From Rhodopseudomonas palustris (GTDB taxonomy: Bacteria > Pseudomonadota > Alphaproteobacteria > Rhizobiales > Xanthobacteraceae), in NCBI RefSeq assembly GCF_013415845.1, contig NZ_CP058907.1, positions 1,798,001 to 1,862,000 on the forward strand: DNA of 64,000 nucleotides. The letters are read 5' to 3'. The notes under the pieces are model-generated. The model saw only the letters and a program-made list of their open reading frames with translations, did not search any database and was not told where the DNA came from. The translations under genes and the position numbers were made by a program. Each line of letters starts with the position of its first letter. Positions within the stretch are counted from its first letter, which is position 1. This document shows, one piece after another, positions 34,885 through 42,858 of this stretch.

Positions 34885-34895
34885 GGGCTGCGGCG

Positions 34896-35780
34896 TTGGC
34901 CGGCTACATCGACGCGCTGCGCTTCACGCTCGCCGAAATGCTCGGCGAGAATGATCGCGTCGTCGTGCTGAACGCACCGGCCACAGCGTCGCCGCCGATT
35001 GCGCAGGCGCTGGAGGACGCTGCCGCCCGGCTGGTGAACTATCAAGGGCGCCGCTATGCGCGGCTGTATCTCGACCGGATCAGCCGATTCGTCGGGCGGC
35101 GCGAAGTCGACGACGCGATGTTGCTGCGGATCGCCGAGCTGCTGGCGATGCGGATGGCCTACGAAGACCCGATTCGGATTGCGCAGCTCACGCTGCAGGA
35201 AGCGGCGAGCGCGCCGTCCGGCCGTGCGATGCCGCGGATCGACCGTAGATGCCGGTTTCGAATCGACGAAGTGGTGGCGGCGCTGCCGGTGGTGGTGGCC
35301 GATCCAACGCTCAAAGTGCTGGACTATCTCGGCTGGCTGCACATGCCGGTGAAGATGCGCTTCAACGGCAGCGGATGGCTCGGCATTCGCAAGCTGCGGA
35401 TCATCTCCTGGTTGCGGCGCTGGCGGTTGCTGTCAATTCGCTATGCCAACGAGCGCAAATGGGTGGAGCGCTGGCTGCACATGATCGACCGCAGCCTCGC
35501 TGTCCGTCCCGACGCGGTGACCGCGGTGGTTGAAAGCGCCACCATGGTCCGCGGCTATGGCGATGGCTATCGTTACGGCATGGCGAACTGGACATTGATC
35601 ATCGACGCGCTGGTGAAGCCGGCGGTGAACGGCACGCTGCCGCTGCCGGATCTGGCACAGGCGATTGCGGAGGCGCGTGCCGCCGCGCTGCCGGATCGCA
35701 AACAGACCAGTTTGAAGCGCGCGATCGAAGCCATCAGGGCAAGGTGCGATGCGATGCCAATTCAGGCCGCGGCGTCATGA
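34896..35780 (+). CDS. Free-standing DUF6537 protein (IorB C-terminal-like)
   Basis: A 294-residue protein resembling the C-terminal DUF6537 region of indolepyruvate oxidoreductase beta subunits: ARLVNYQGRRYARLYLDRIS, AMRMAYEDPIRIAQLTLQEA, and VRGYGDGYRYGMANWTLIID match landmarks of that region. The pyruvate:ferredoxin oxidoreductase gamma domain that normally precedes it in IorB is absent, and no iorA is nearby. The start appears to be a TTG at 34896, 11 bp after the previous stop. With the membrane cNMP-binding protein it may form a two-gene unit. Its function is unknown; the domain assignment is by eye. Confidence 0.65.
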   Translation: MAGYIDALRFTLAEMLGENDRVVVLNAPATASPPIAQALEDAAARLVNYQGRRYARLYLDRISRFVGRREVDDAMLLRIAELLAMRMAYEDPIRIAQLTLQEAASAPSGRAMPRIDRRCRFRIDEVVAALPVVVADPTLKVLDYLGWLHMPVKMRFNGSGWLGIRKLRIISWLRRWRLLSIRYANERKWVERWLHMIDRSLAVRPDAVTAVVESATMVRGYGDGYRYGMANWTLIIDALVKPAVNGTLPLPDLAQAIAEARAAALPDRKQTSLKRAIEAIRARCDAMPIQAAAS

Positions 35781-36027
35781 TCGCGCCGATCATGCCACCC
35801 GGCTACCGTTTGTGTGCGGTGCGTGCGCGACGGGAATTGCACAGCCATATGAAGGCCGTACGCTGGCAGCCACGTGCATTCGGCCGCGAGAAATGTCATA
35901 AAACTGCGCTGGTCGATGCCGACCGGCTGCGATGCGAAGCCTCTGCGCGGGAGGGCGGGCGATCGGACTGTCGGGCCCCGACAGCCGCCGCCATCACCGC
36001 CCGCAAGGCCCAAGCGAAGGTGCGAGC

Positions 36028-36432
36028 TTGATCCTTCCCGATTTGTCGTCGTCGATTGCGGTGGGCGCACTGATCTATTGGATGCTGCTCCTCACCATCA
36101 AACACGTGTTCGCGGATTTCATTTTCCAGAACAAGTGGATGGCGATGGGCAAGGACGCCAAGACCGGGTGGGCGCTGCCGCTGCTTGCGCATTGCAGTGT
36201 GCATCTGGTGATGACGACGCTGCTCATGCTGATCCTTGCGCCGCGTTACTGGTACATCGGCGTGATCGATTTCCTGATCCATCTCGCGATCGATCGGCTG
36301 AAGGGCTTCCTCGTTGCCACTTACGACGTCACCAATCAGGATCGCTGGTTCTGGTGGCTGATTGGCACCGATCAGGCGCTGCATCACTTGACCGGCTTCG
36401 GCCTCGCCATCGTCCTTGCCGCAAATCCGTGA
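36028..36432 (+). CDS. DUF3307 membrane protein
   Basis: A 134-residue inner-membrane protein with four hydrophobic stretches. DUF3307 landmarks are HVFADFIFQNKWMA near the first span, LLAHCSVHLVMT, DFLIHLAIDRLKG and the C-terminal WWLIGTDQALHHLTGFGLAI; the conserved His and Asp residues within the spans suggest a metal or proton role, but no activity is established for the family. The best start is TTG at 36028 with GAAGG 7 nt upstream; the longer frame from 35932 is polar and unlike the family. Confidence 0.75.
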   Translation: MILPDLSSSIAVGALIYWMLLLTIKHVFADFIFQNKWMAMGKDAKTGWALPLLAHCSVHLVMTTLLMLILAPRYWYIGVIDFLIHLAIDRLKGFLVATYDVTNQDRWFWWLIGTDQALHHLTGFGLAIVLAANP

Positions 36433-36706
36433 GACGTTAGCCCGGTCCGAGTAGTACGACCGGTTTTGCAATCCGCCGGTTCCGCACTCCGTCAATTTGT
36501 CAGCGCGGTGTGCACGAAAAACTCACGATCAGAATCAATCGGACCGTTCAATCCGCAGGATTACTCGTGTTCGAGGCTGCTCCACGTAGTTGTACGCGGT
36601 GCGGCGTTAACGGCTGCATGACTTGCGACTGATTAGCGTCGTTGCGATCAGCAGGGGATGCTGACCGCACGCGACGTCGTGGCGGATAACCCGAAGTTCC
36701 GGTGCA

Positions 36707-38917
36707 ATGGCCCGCCATTTGGAATCGCAGCTCGACTTCATCTTCTTCTTCTATGGGCTGTCGTTCATCCTGCTCGGCGCACTGTGTCTCGTGCTCGCCC
36801 GGGGGCAAGACGACGATCGTGGAGCCACGATCCGCTGGATCGGACTGTTCGGCTGCGTCCACGGCGCCAACGAATGGCTCGACATGCTCGCTCTGATCGC
36901 GGGCGATGGCACCGAGTTCATGGTGGTCCGGACGGTGGTCTTGATCGTGTCCTTCATGCTGTTGGCCGAGGCGGGACGGAAGGGGGGGGAGACGCACGGC
37001 CTGCCGATGCCCGGGCCGTGGATTTATATCCCTATCCTCATAGGCATCGGCGCGATCGGCTTTGTCGACGGGTTGGCCTCGGCGAAGGCGGCGGCGCGCT
37101 ATCTGCTTGCCGCGCCCGGCGCGGTCCTCGTTGCCTTCACGGCGTTCACGGGCCGAAACGACGACATTCGGATCAATCGGCCGCTGATGGTCGGTGTGAC
37201 GATCGCCTTCGCCGGTTATGCCGTGGCGGCCGGCATGATCGTCGAGTTCGCACCGTTCTGGCCGGCCAACAGCTTCAATCAGGAGACGTTTCTACGCGTC
37301 ACCGGCGTGCCGATTCAGCTCGTTCGTGGGCTGATCGCGGTAGCGCTTGCGGCGCTGGTCTGGGCGGCCTGGGGCCGCCGGGTGATGGAGAAGCTGGATT
37401 ATCCCGGCTATTCGCTGCACTTGAAACGCCAGTTTATCGGTGTGCTCACGACCCTGCTGCTGGTCTTGGCGCTTGGCTGGGCGCTGACGAACTATCTCGG
37501 CGAGATCTATCGCGAGGGGGTCGAGGGCGAAGCGACCGGCGACGTTACTCTGCTGGTCAGCGGCCTCGAACGCGAAACCGCGATCGCCGACGCAATGGTG
37601 AAAGCGCTCGCGGCGTCGCCATCGGTCCAACCGATGTTGGCTGGGCGGGAAGGCAACCGTGTAGCCGAGCTGTCGCTGCTCGAACTCGATGCCGGAGTCA
37701 TACAGGCGACCCGTGGCCTGATCGTCAATCGTGCCGGGGATATCGTCGGATCGTCAGATTCGTCGGATCAGAGCTGGCTGGGCATGCCGAACCTACGCTC
37801 GGTCGATTGGTTCGAGCAGTCGATCGCCGGCCGGGCCGTGCACCAGATCCGGGTCGATCCGCCACAGCGCCTGCGAACTTATCTGACCGCTTCCCCGATC
37901 CGCGATGCCCATGGAGAAATTCAAGGCGTCGCGATGCTGGAGACGTCGCTGGAAACACTTGCGGAGCTGATGACCCGCTTCGACCAGGCATTTTTTGTCG
38001 TCGATGCACGTGGGCTGGTCGTCATTACCAACCGCCGCGACGAACTGTTCCGAACGCTGTGGCCGCGGCCGGATCTGCCGCGTCTTCAGATCGCCGAACA
38101 GTTTGGAGCGTCGGGACGCCCGATGCTGGCTCGCGAAATCTTTGGCGGCGACTGGGTCGAGTTCGGCGGGCGACGCAGCTACGTGCTGCGGCAGCCGATC
38201 GACGGCACCCAGATGTCGCTGATCCTCGCCATTCCGGTGAAGGGGATCTTCGCCAGCCGGCTGCTCGGCATCATCATCACGCTTCAGGTCGCGATCGCTG
38301 CGCTGTTCTATTTCTTCGGCATGGACCGCGGGGTGCGGGACCGTTTCGAGCGCCAGCTTCGCGAGGAACTGCTGATCCAGACCGAAGATCTCGCCCGCCA
38401 GGCGGCCACGGACTCGCTGACCGGCTTGGCGAACCGGATGAAGTTCGATGCCCGCTTGAACGAGGAGTTGTCGCGGTCGCTGCGTAGCGGAAGACCGTTC
38501 TCGCTGATCATCTTCGACATCGATCACTTCAAGGAAGTCAACGATATCTACGGTCATCCGGTCGGCGACCAAGTGCTGGTCCGGCTGTCGCGGACCGTCG
38601 ACGCGAGCGTTCGGCAGGCGGACCTGTTGGCGCGCTGGGGTGGCGAAGAATTCGCGATCCTGCTGCCCGACACCGACGCGGCGGCGGCCTATGAAACCGC
38701 CAAGAAGCTACGCCTGCTGGTCGCGCATACCATCTTCGAGCATGTCGGCACGATCACCGCGAGCTTCGGCGTTGCCCAGGTTCTGCCCGGCGATCATGCC
38801 GACACGTTGGTGGCACGCGCCGACAATGCGCTGTACCGGGCCAAGCTGAACGGCCGCAACCGGGTCGAACTCAGCCTGCCGGTGATCGAAGTCGTGGAGC
38901 TTTCGCCCACCGCGTAA
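36707..38917 (+). CDS. Membrane-bound diguanylate cyclase (7TM + periplasmic sensor + GGDEF)
   Basis: A 736-residue enzyme making cyclic di-GMP. The N-terminal ~230 residues form about seven membrane spans; after another span (LGVLTTLLLVLALGWALTNY region, ~247-265) comes a ~260-residue Cache-like periplasmic sensor, then a span near 545-560 and a C-terminal GGDEF domain. The active-site motif is GGEEF (residues 645-649), a functional variant, and an inhibitory I-site RxxD lies five residues earlier as RQAD (636-639). ATDSLTGLANR marks the domain start. The product controls biofilm and motility choices. It is monocistronic; ligand unknown. Confidence 0.9.
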   Translation: MARHLESQLDFIFFFYGLSFILLGALCLVLARGQDDDRGATIRWIGLFGCVHGANEWLDMLALIAGDGTEFMVVRTVVLIVSFMLLAEAGRKGGETHGLPMPGPWIYIPILIGIGAIGFVDGLASAKAAARYLLAAPGAVLVAFTAFTGRNDDIRINRPLMVGVTIAFAGYAVAAGMIVEFAPFWPANSFNQETFLRVTGVPIQLVRGLIAVALAALVWAAWGRRVMEKLDYPGYSLHLKRQFIGVLTTLLLVLALGWALTNYLGEIYREGVEGEATGDVTLLVSGLERETAIADAMVKALAASPSVQPMLAGREGNRVAELSLLELDAGVIQATRGLIVNRAGDIVGSSDSSDQSWLGMPNLRSVDWFEQSIAGRAVHQIRVDPPQRLRTYLTASPIRDAHGEIQGVAMLETSLETLAELMTRFDQAFFVVDARGLVVITNRRDELFRTLWPRPDLPRLQIAEQFGASGRPMLAREIFGGDWVEFGGRRSYVLRQPIDGTQMSLILAIPVKGIFASRLLGIIITLQVAIAALFYFFGMDRGVRDRFERQLREELLIQTEDLARQAATDSLTGLANRMKFDARLNEELSRSLRSGRPFSLIIFDIDHFKEVNDIYGHPVGDQVLVRLSRTVDASVRQADLLARWGGEEFAILLPDTDAAAAYETAKKLRLLVAHTIFEHVGTITASFGVAQVLPGDHADTLVARADNALYRAKLNGRNRVELSLPVIEVVELSPTA

Positions 38918-39122
38918 CGCACGAAGCGTAGCCCCGCGCTCCTTGTGTTGGATCAGCAGCCATCCGTCAGGCGTGGAGTTCGCGCATCGATCTCGTGTTG
39001 GCCGGGTTTGTTCCGGCCAGCAGCCAGTTTTCCGCGACTTTTGCTCCCGGACGTGAATCCGCGGGTCAAGCCCGGGCAGGACGCGGGCCTGTAGCATTCT
39101 CTACGAGTGTCTGGCCGGGCTC

Positions 39123-39509
39123 TCAGGCGCTCAGTCGATCCTCTGGCCCCGGCGCGGAACTCTCGTTCGGGGCCTCCTGCTTCTGCAGGTGTGGGGCCAG
39201 CTTGGCATTGGCCTTCATGAATTGCTGCTGCCACGCCATGCCGTCTTCGAGCACGCGCGCCGTCGCGCCGCCGAGCCAGTCCTGATACTCGCGGAACGCA
39301 TCGAGCGGCGTTGTCGCTTCGCCGATCCTCCGGGCCGCTTCGAGAGCGGCGCGGGTTCCAATTCGCCGGCGCTCGAACCAGCCGTCGGCAAACTCCTTCA
39401 TGCTGTCGAGGACGGTTGCCTCGCCTTCCCAGAACTTGATGCCCATCGGGGCGTAGGTCTTGGCGGCGGGCTGTAACAGGTTGGGAAATAACGAGACCGG
39501 ATCAGCCAT
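39123..39509 (-). CDS. Phasin-like polyhydroxyalkanoate granule protein
   Basis: A 128-residue, helix-rich protein without signal peptide. MADPVSLFPNLLQPAAKTYA, then KFWEGEATVLDSMKEFADGW and FREYQDWLGGATARVLEDGM give the amphipathic heptad pattern of phasins, which coat PHA granules and limit their size. The C-terminal 20 residues are polar and disordered. Assignment is by pattern; a general coiled-coil stress protein is the alternative. It is convergent with the diguanylate cyclase gene and stands alone. Confidence 0.6.
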   Translation of the reverse strand: MADPVSLFPNLLQPAAKTYAPMGIKFWEGEATVLDSMKEFADGWFERRRIGTRAALEAARRIGEATTPLDAFREYQDWLGGATARVLEDGMAWQQQFMKANAKLAPHLQKQEAPNESSAPGPEDRLSA

Positions 39510-39691
39510 GTGTACTCTCCATCGTGAAGATGAACGAACTCACTGAACCGAAAGCCGCTCAAGGGCGGCACTTGAATAGTTAACCGATTAGATGGCGACG
39601 TCACGACGAAACTGCAGGTCGTCGCAAATCGTGATCGCCGTTTAGTTCCATGCGTCTCGCGCAACGGCTGGTGTGGGTATCAGGTTGTGTA

Positions 39692-39708
39692 GTTAAGAGG
39701 TCCTTAAC
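39692..39708. promoter_or_regulatory. Inverted repeat before the 135-residue protein gene
   Basis: GTTAAG and CTTAAC form a perfect 6-bp inverted repeat with a 5-bp spacer (AGGTC), 48 bp before the start codon at 39756. Operator or mRNA hairpin cannot be told apart. Confidence 0.35.
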
Positions 39709-39755
39709 AAAATCAGCCGCATCCTTGCGATCACAACCTGTTCGGGAGAACGCCG

Positions 39756-40163
39756 ATGTGGTCCAGCCGTGAAGCTTTCGAGAACGACGCTTGCCCGGTC
39801 CGCGAGGAACTGCTGGGCCAGATGTACCGAGCTAACGAAAACGGGCTGTCGCAACTCGTCGACAGCGTGTCCGGCGATGTCCGGGCGATGTTGGCGCTGT
39901 TTTGCTATCGTCGCGCTCATCTGCAGCCGTTGGCGCTGGCCGTCGCTGCGACCTGTGACGAGCGCGACCTGATCCAGGCCGGCGGACGAGCGGGTTCCGT
40001 GCTGTATGCCCTGGCCCATGAAAAACGCTCGCCGCGGGTGAGCGGTTACACACAGCGCAAATCGATTACGCTTTCGACTGCGCCGCTCGCCAGTTTCGCC
40101 CCGCTCGATCAGGAGACGGATGTGGAACTCGACGGTCAGCCGGCGCCGGACGCCACCAACTGA
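39756..40163 (+). CDS. Hypothetical protein, 135 residues
   Basis: Not recognised. The start ATG has CGGGAG 8 nt upstream. The first ~95 residues look helical and soluble (REELLGQMYRANENGLSQLV, SGDVRAMLALFCYRRAHLQP, GRAGSVLYALAHEKRS), and the last ~35 are Pro/Ser/Thr-rich and probably disordered. Cysteines occur at residues 13, 50 and about 67 without a metal-site pattern. It is convergent, with a 6-bp gap, to the cysteine-cluster protein gene. Confidence 0.6.
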   Translation: MWSSREAFENDACPVREELLGQMYRANENGLSQLVDSVSGDVRAMLALFCYRRAHLQPLALAVAATCDERDLIQAGGRAGSVLYALAHEKRSPRVSGYTQRKSITLSTAPLASFAPLDQETDVELDGQPAPDATN

Positions 40164-40169
40164 TCGAAC

Positions 40170-40502
40170 TCAGTCCGTGATCGCGGCGGGAAGCGGCGGG
40201 AGCCGGAACTTCCGCCGCGCCATCAGGCATTCGGGATCGCCGGGCTGGCAGTCGCGGCAGACCTCGGGTCGCAGCGCGTAGATCGTGCAGGCGGTCGCCT
40301 GACCGATCGTCCCGCTCAGCGCGGCGCAGCGATTGGCTTCGCAGCGCATTCCCGACAGCCGCTGATTGACCAGCGCGGCCGGGATCGCGTCCAGCGCGGC
40401 GTCGTCCTCGATCGTGAAGCGCGGCCAGTTTTCCGAATAGCCGCAGCAGGCGCCGCAGCTCTGGCACGGGTTTTCAGCTTCAATCGGGGGAAGGGCGTTC
40501 AT
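40170..40502 (-). CDS. YkgJ-family cysteine-cluster protein
   Basis: A 110-residue protein of the YkgJ/UPF0153 type that binds zinc or an iron-sulfur cluster. The N-terminal CQSCGACCGY supplies four cysteines, followed by RCEANRCAAL, ACTIYALRPEVCRDC and a final Cys in GDPECL, the usual eight-cysteine layout. Function is not established in the family; roles in metal handling have been proposed. The start has GAGAGGCG upstream. It is upstream of and co-directional with the PPOX-type flavoprotein. Confidence 0.88.
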   Translation of the reverse strand: MNALPPIEAENPCQSCGACCGYSENWPRFTIEDDAALDAIPAALVNQRLSGMRCEANRCAALSGTIGQATACTIYALRPEVCRDCQPGDPECLMARRKFRLPPLPAAITD

Positions 40503-40565
40503 CGCCTCTCTTTATCCCGCTCCGGCCGGGTGCGAAACCGGCCGCCTGCGCGGATCGGCCAACCA

Positions 40566-41186
40566 TTATTCCCGCGGCTGCGTGGCCGCCGCGAGCAGCG
40601 CCTCCAACTCGGCGATCCGAATGTCGCGCGTCGTGATCGCGGCGGCGACGTCCGCCGCATCAAACTTCTGCGGGATATGCTGCGGGCAATTGCTGTCCCA
40701 GGCCTCGACCTCGAACAGGATCGCCTGTTCAGGTCTTGCCTTGTAGCCCTTTGGCATCAGCCGCGCGACCAGCTCGGGATCGTCCTCGATCACCTTGGCG
40801 CGGCCCCAGATCTTGATCCGGCGCCGGTGCGCATAGTCAATCACGAACAGATAGGCCTTCGGGTTTTCGGCCAGATTGCCCTGGGTAATGAACTGCTGGT
40901 TGCCCTTGAAGTCGGCGAAACCGATGGTGTGCTCGTCGAGGATGTGAAGGAAGCCGGCGGGCCCGCCGCGATGCTGAATATACGGCTGCCCGTCTGCGCT
41001 GGCGGTGGCGAGCAGTACGCTGGTCTGGGCGCGGAGGAAGGCGGCCAAATTGTCGTCGATGGTGGTGGACCAGCCGCCGTTGCGTTCGACGCGGGCATAG
41101 GCGTCGCGCGATCCCTTGCGCGCCTGGATCGCCTTGACGGTCGGCGTGAACGCGATGTCGCTGGAGACGTGCAGTGCTTCGGTCAT
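40566..41186 (-). CDS. Pyridoxamine-5'-phosphate-oxidase-like flavoprotein
   Basis: A 206-residue split-barrel flavoprotein. TSVLLATASADGQPYIQHRG and FADFKGNQQFITQGNLAENP are the FMN-binding parts; AYLFVIDYAHRRRIKIWGRA forms the central barrel, and a short coiled segment (IRIAELEALLAAA) ends the chain. AGGAGG lies 6 nt before the ATG at 41186; the longer frame to 41447 overlaps the LysR gene and is rejected. It is divergent from the LysR regulator with a 101-bp gap, the classical arrangement for a LysR target. Substrate unknown. Confidence 0.86.
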   Translation of the reverse strand: MTEALHVSSDIAFTPTVKAIQARKGSRDAYARVERNGGWSTTIDDNLAAFLRAQTSVLLATASADGQPYIQHRGGPAGFLHILDEHTIGFADFKGNQQFITQGNLAENPKAYLFVIDYAHRRRIKIWGRAKVIEDDPELVARLMPKGYKARPEQAILFEVEAWDSNCPQHIPQKFDAADVAAAITTRDIRIAELEALLAAATQPRE

Positions 41187-41287
41187 GTGACCCTCCTGCT
41201 TGATGCCTCCCGACAGATCGTTCTTTCCTTGGACGGAAACAATCAGTTGATTTGACACTTCATTGTTGCGCCCCTCGAAATAGTGGC

Positions 41288-42205
41288 ATGGACCGATTGG
41301 ACACGATGACGGCGTTTGTGGCCGTCGCCGACCTGAAAGGCTTCGCGCCGGCTGCGCGAAGACTCGGGCTGTCGCCCTCCGCGGTGACCCGGATGGTTGC
41401 GGCGCTGGAAGAGCGTCTCGGCACCCGGCTGTTGCAACGGACGACACGCTCGGTCGCGCTGACCGATACCGGCGCTCGCTATTTGGAACGGGTGCGGCGG
41501 ATCTTGGCCGACGTCGAAGAGGCCGACACCTCCGCCGCGGCCGAGCGCGTCACCCCATCTGGCAGGCTGGTCGTTTCGGCTCCCGTCGGCTTCGGCCGGC
41601 GTCATGTCGCGCCGCTGCTGTCGGACTATCTGCGACGCTACCCGGAGGTGACCGGCGAGTTGCGGCTGTCGGACCTGATGATCAACCTGGTCGAGGACGG
41701 TGTCGATTGCGCGGTCCGGATCGGACATCTGTCGGATTCAAGCCTGGTGGCGCGGCAGCTCGGCGCCATGCGCCGGATCGTGGTGGCCTCGCCGGCCTAT
41801 TTGGCGGCGCGCGGCGTTCCGGCCACGCCGGCAGAGATCGCGGCGCATGATGTGATCCACTTCGGACAGACCGGCGCGCCGGCCGGCTGGCACTTCGTCG
41901 TCGACGGCCGCGATGTCCGCATCGCCTGCACGCCGCGCCTCGTCAGTAATGTTGCCGACGTCGCGATCCTGGATGCCGAGCGGGGCGGCGGCCTGACCCG
42001 CGTGCTGGCCTATCAGGCAGCGGACGCGATCGCGGCAGGGCGGCTGCAGATCGTGCTGGCGAACTACGAAGTGCCACCGTTGCCGATTGCGATCGTCTAT
42101 CCAACCTCGCGGCTGTTGTCGGCGAAGGTTCGGGCTTTCATCGATCTTGCAGCGGAGACGAGCGACTGGCGCTTCGCCGGTGATGGGAAGAGGAGCAGGG
42201 TGTGA
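41288..42205 (+). CDS. LysR-family transcriptional regulator
   Basis: A 305-residue regulator. Residues about 1-60 form the winged helix-turn-helix (MTAFVAVADLKGFAPAARRL, SPSAVTRMVAALEERLGTRL), and the remainder is a periplasmic-binding-like effector domain (SGRLVVSAPVGFGRRHVAPL onward). The start is the ATG at 41288; the frame open from 41252 lacks family match. It faces the PPOX-type flavoprotein gene and is coupled downstream to alkB by the overlapping GTGA. It belongs to the CrgA/AphB-like group; the inducer is unknown. Confidence 0.92.
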   Translation: MDRLDTMTAFVAVADLKGFAPAARRLGLSPSAVTRMVAALEERLGTRLLQRTTRSVALTDTGARYLERVRRILADVEEADTSAAAERVTPSGRLVVSAPVGFGRRHVAPLLSDYLRRYPEVTGELRLSDLMINLVEDGVDCAVRIGHLSDSSLVARQLGAMRRIVVASPAYLAARGVPATPAEIAAHDVIHFGQTGAPAGWHFVVDGRDVRIACTPRLVSNVADVAILDAERGGGLTRVLAYQAADAIAAGRLQIVLANYEVPPLPIAIVYPTSRLLSAKVRAFIDLAAETSDWRFAGDGKRSRV

Positions 42206-42852
42206 CGGCGGATCTGTTCGACGGTCTCGACGACGCGCCGCGACGGGAAGACATCGCGCCGGGTGCTGCGCTGCTCAGCGGTTTTGCCCGCGCAAACGAG
42301 CGCGAACTGCTCGCCGCGATCGACGCGGTGGTGGCGCGTGCGCCGTTCCGCCACATGATGACGCCGGGCGGTCACACGATGAGCGTGGCGATGACGAGCT
42401 GCGGCTCCGTCGGCTGGGTCACCGACCGCCGCGGCTATCGCTACTCGCCGAACGATCCGGACAGCGCGACGCCGTGGCCAAAGATGCCTGCGGTGCTCCG
42501 CGATCTTGCGCAGCGCGCCGCCGCTGACGTCGGCTTTGCCGGCTTCGATCCGGACGCCTGCCTGATTAATCGCTACGTGCCCGGCGCCAAGATGGCGCTG
42601 CATCAGGACAAGGATGAAGCCGACTTCTCGGCGCCGATCGTGTCGGTGTCGCTCGGCCTGCCGGCGACTTTTCAGTTCGGCGGCATGGCCCGCAGCGACA
42701 AGCCGCGACGCTATGAGCTGCGTCATGGCGATGTGCTGGTGTGGGGCGGCCCGTCGCGGCTGGTGTATCACGGCGTGCTGACGCTGAAGGACGGCGAGCA
42801 TCCGCTGCTCGGCCGACAGCGGATCAATCTCACCTTCCGCAAGGCGCTGTAG
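42202..42852 (+). CDS. alkB: AlkB, alpha-ketoglutarate-dependent DNA repair dioxygenase
   Basis: A 216-residue Fe(II)/2-oxoglutarate dioxygenase that removes methyl lesions such as 1-methyladenine and 3-methylcytosine from DNA or RNA. The iron triad is His134, Asp136 (in HQDKDE) and His190, and the 2-oxoglutarate motif RxNxTxR is present as RINLTFR at 207-213. Length equals the Escherichia coli enzyme (216). Its GTG start overlaps the LysR stop by 4 nt (GTGA), so translation is probably coupled to the regulator. No ada box is seen. Confidence 0.95.
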   Translation: MTADLFDGLDDAPRREDIAPGAALLSGFARANERELLAAIDAVVARAPFRHMMTPGGHTMSVAMTSCGSVGWVTDRRGYRYSPNDPDSATPWPKMPAVLRDLAQRAAADVGFAGFDPDACLINRYVPGAKMALHQDKDEADFSAPIVSVSLGLPATFQFGGMARSDKPRRYELRHGDVLVWGGPSRLVYHGVLTLKDGEHPLLGRQRINLTFRKAL

Positions 42853-42858
42853 CGCGCG

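Noticed and set aside
34896..35780. Complete indolepyruvate oxidoreductase beta subunit
   Set aside because: The N-terminal gamma-type catalytic domain is absent; the chain starts within the region corresponding to the C-terminal half.
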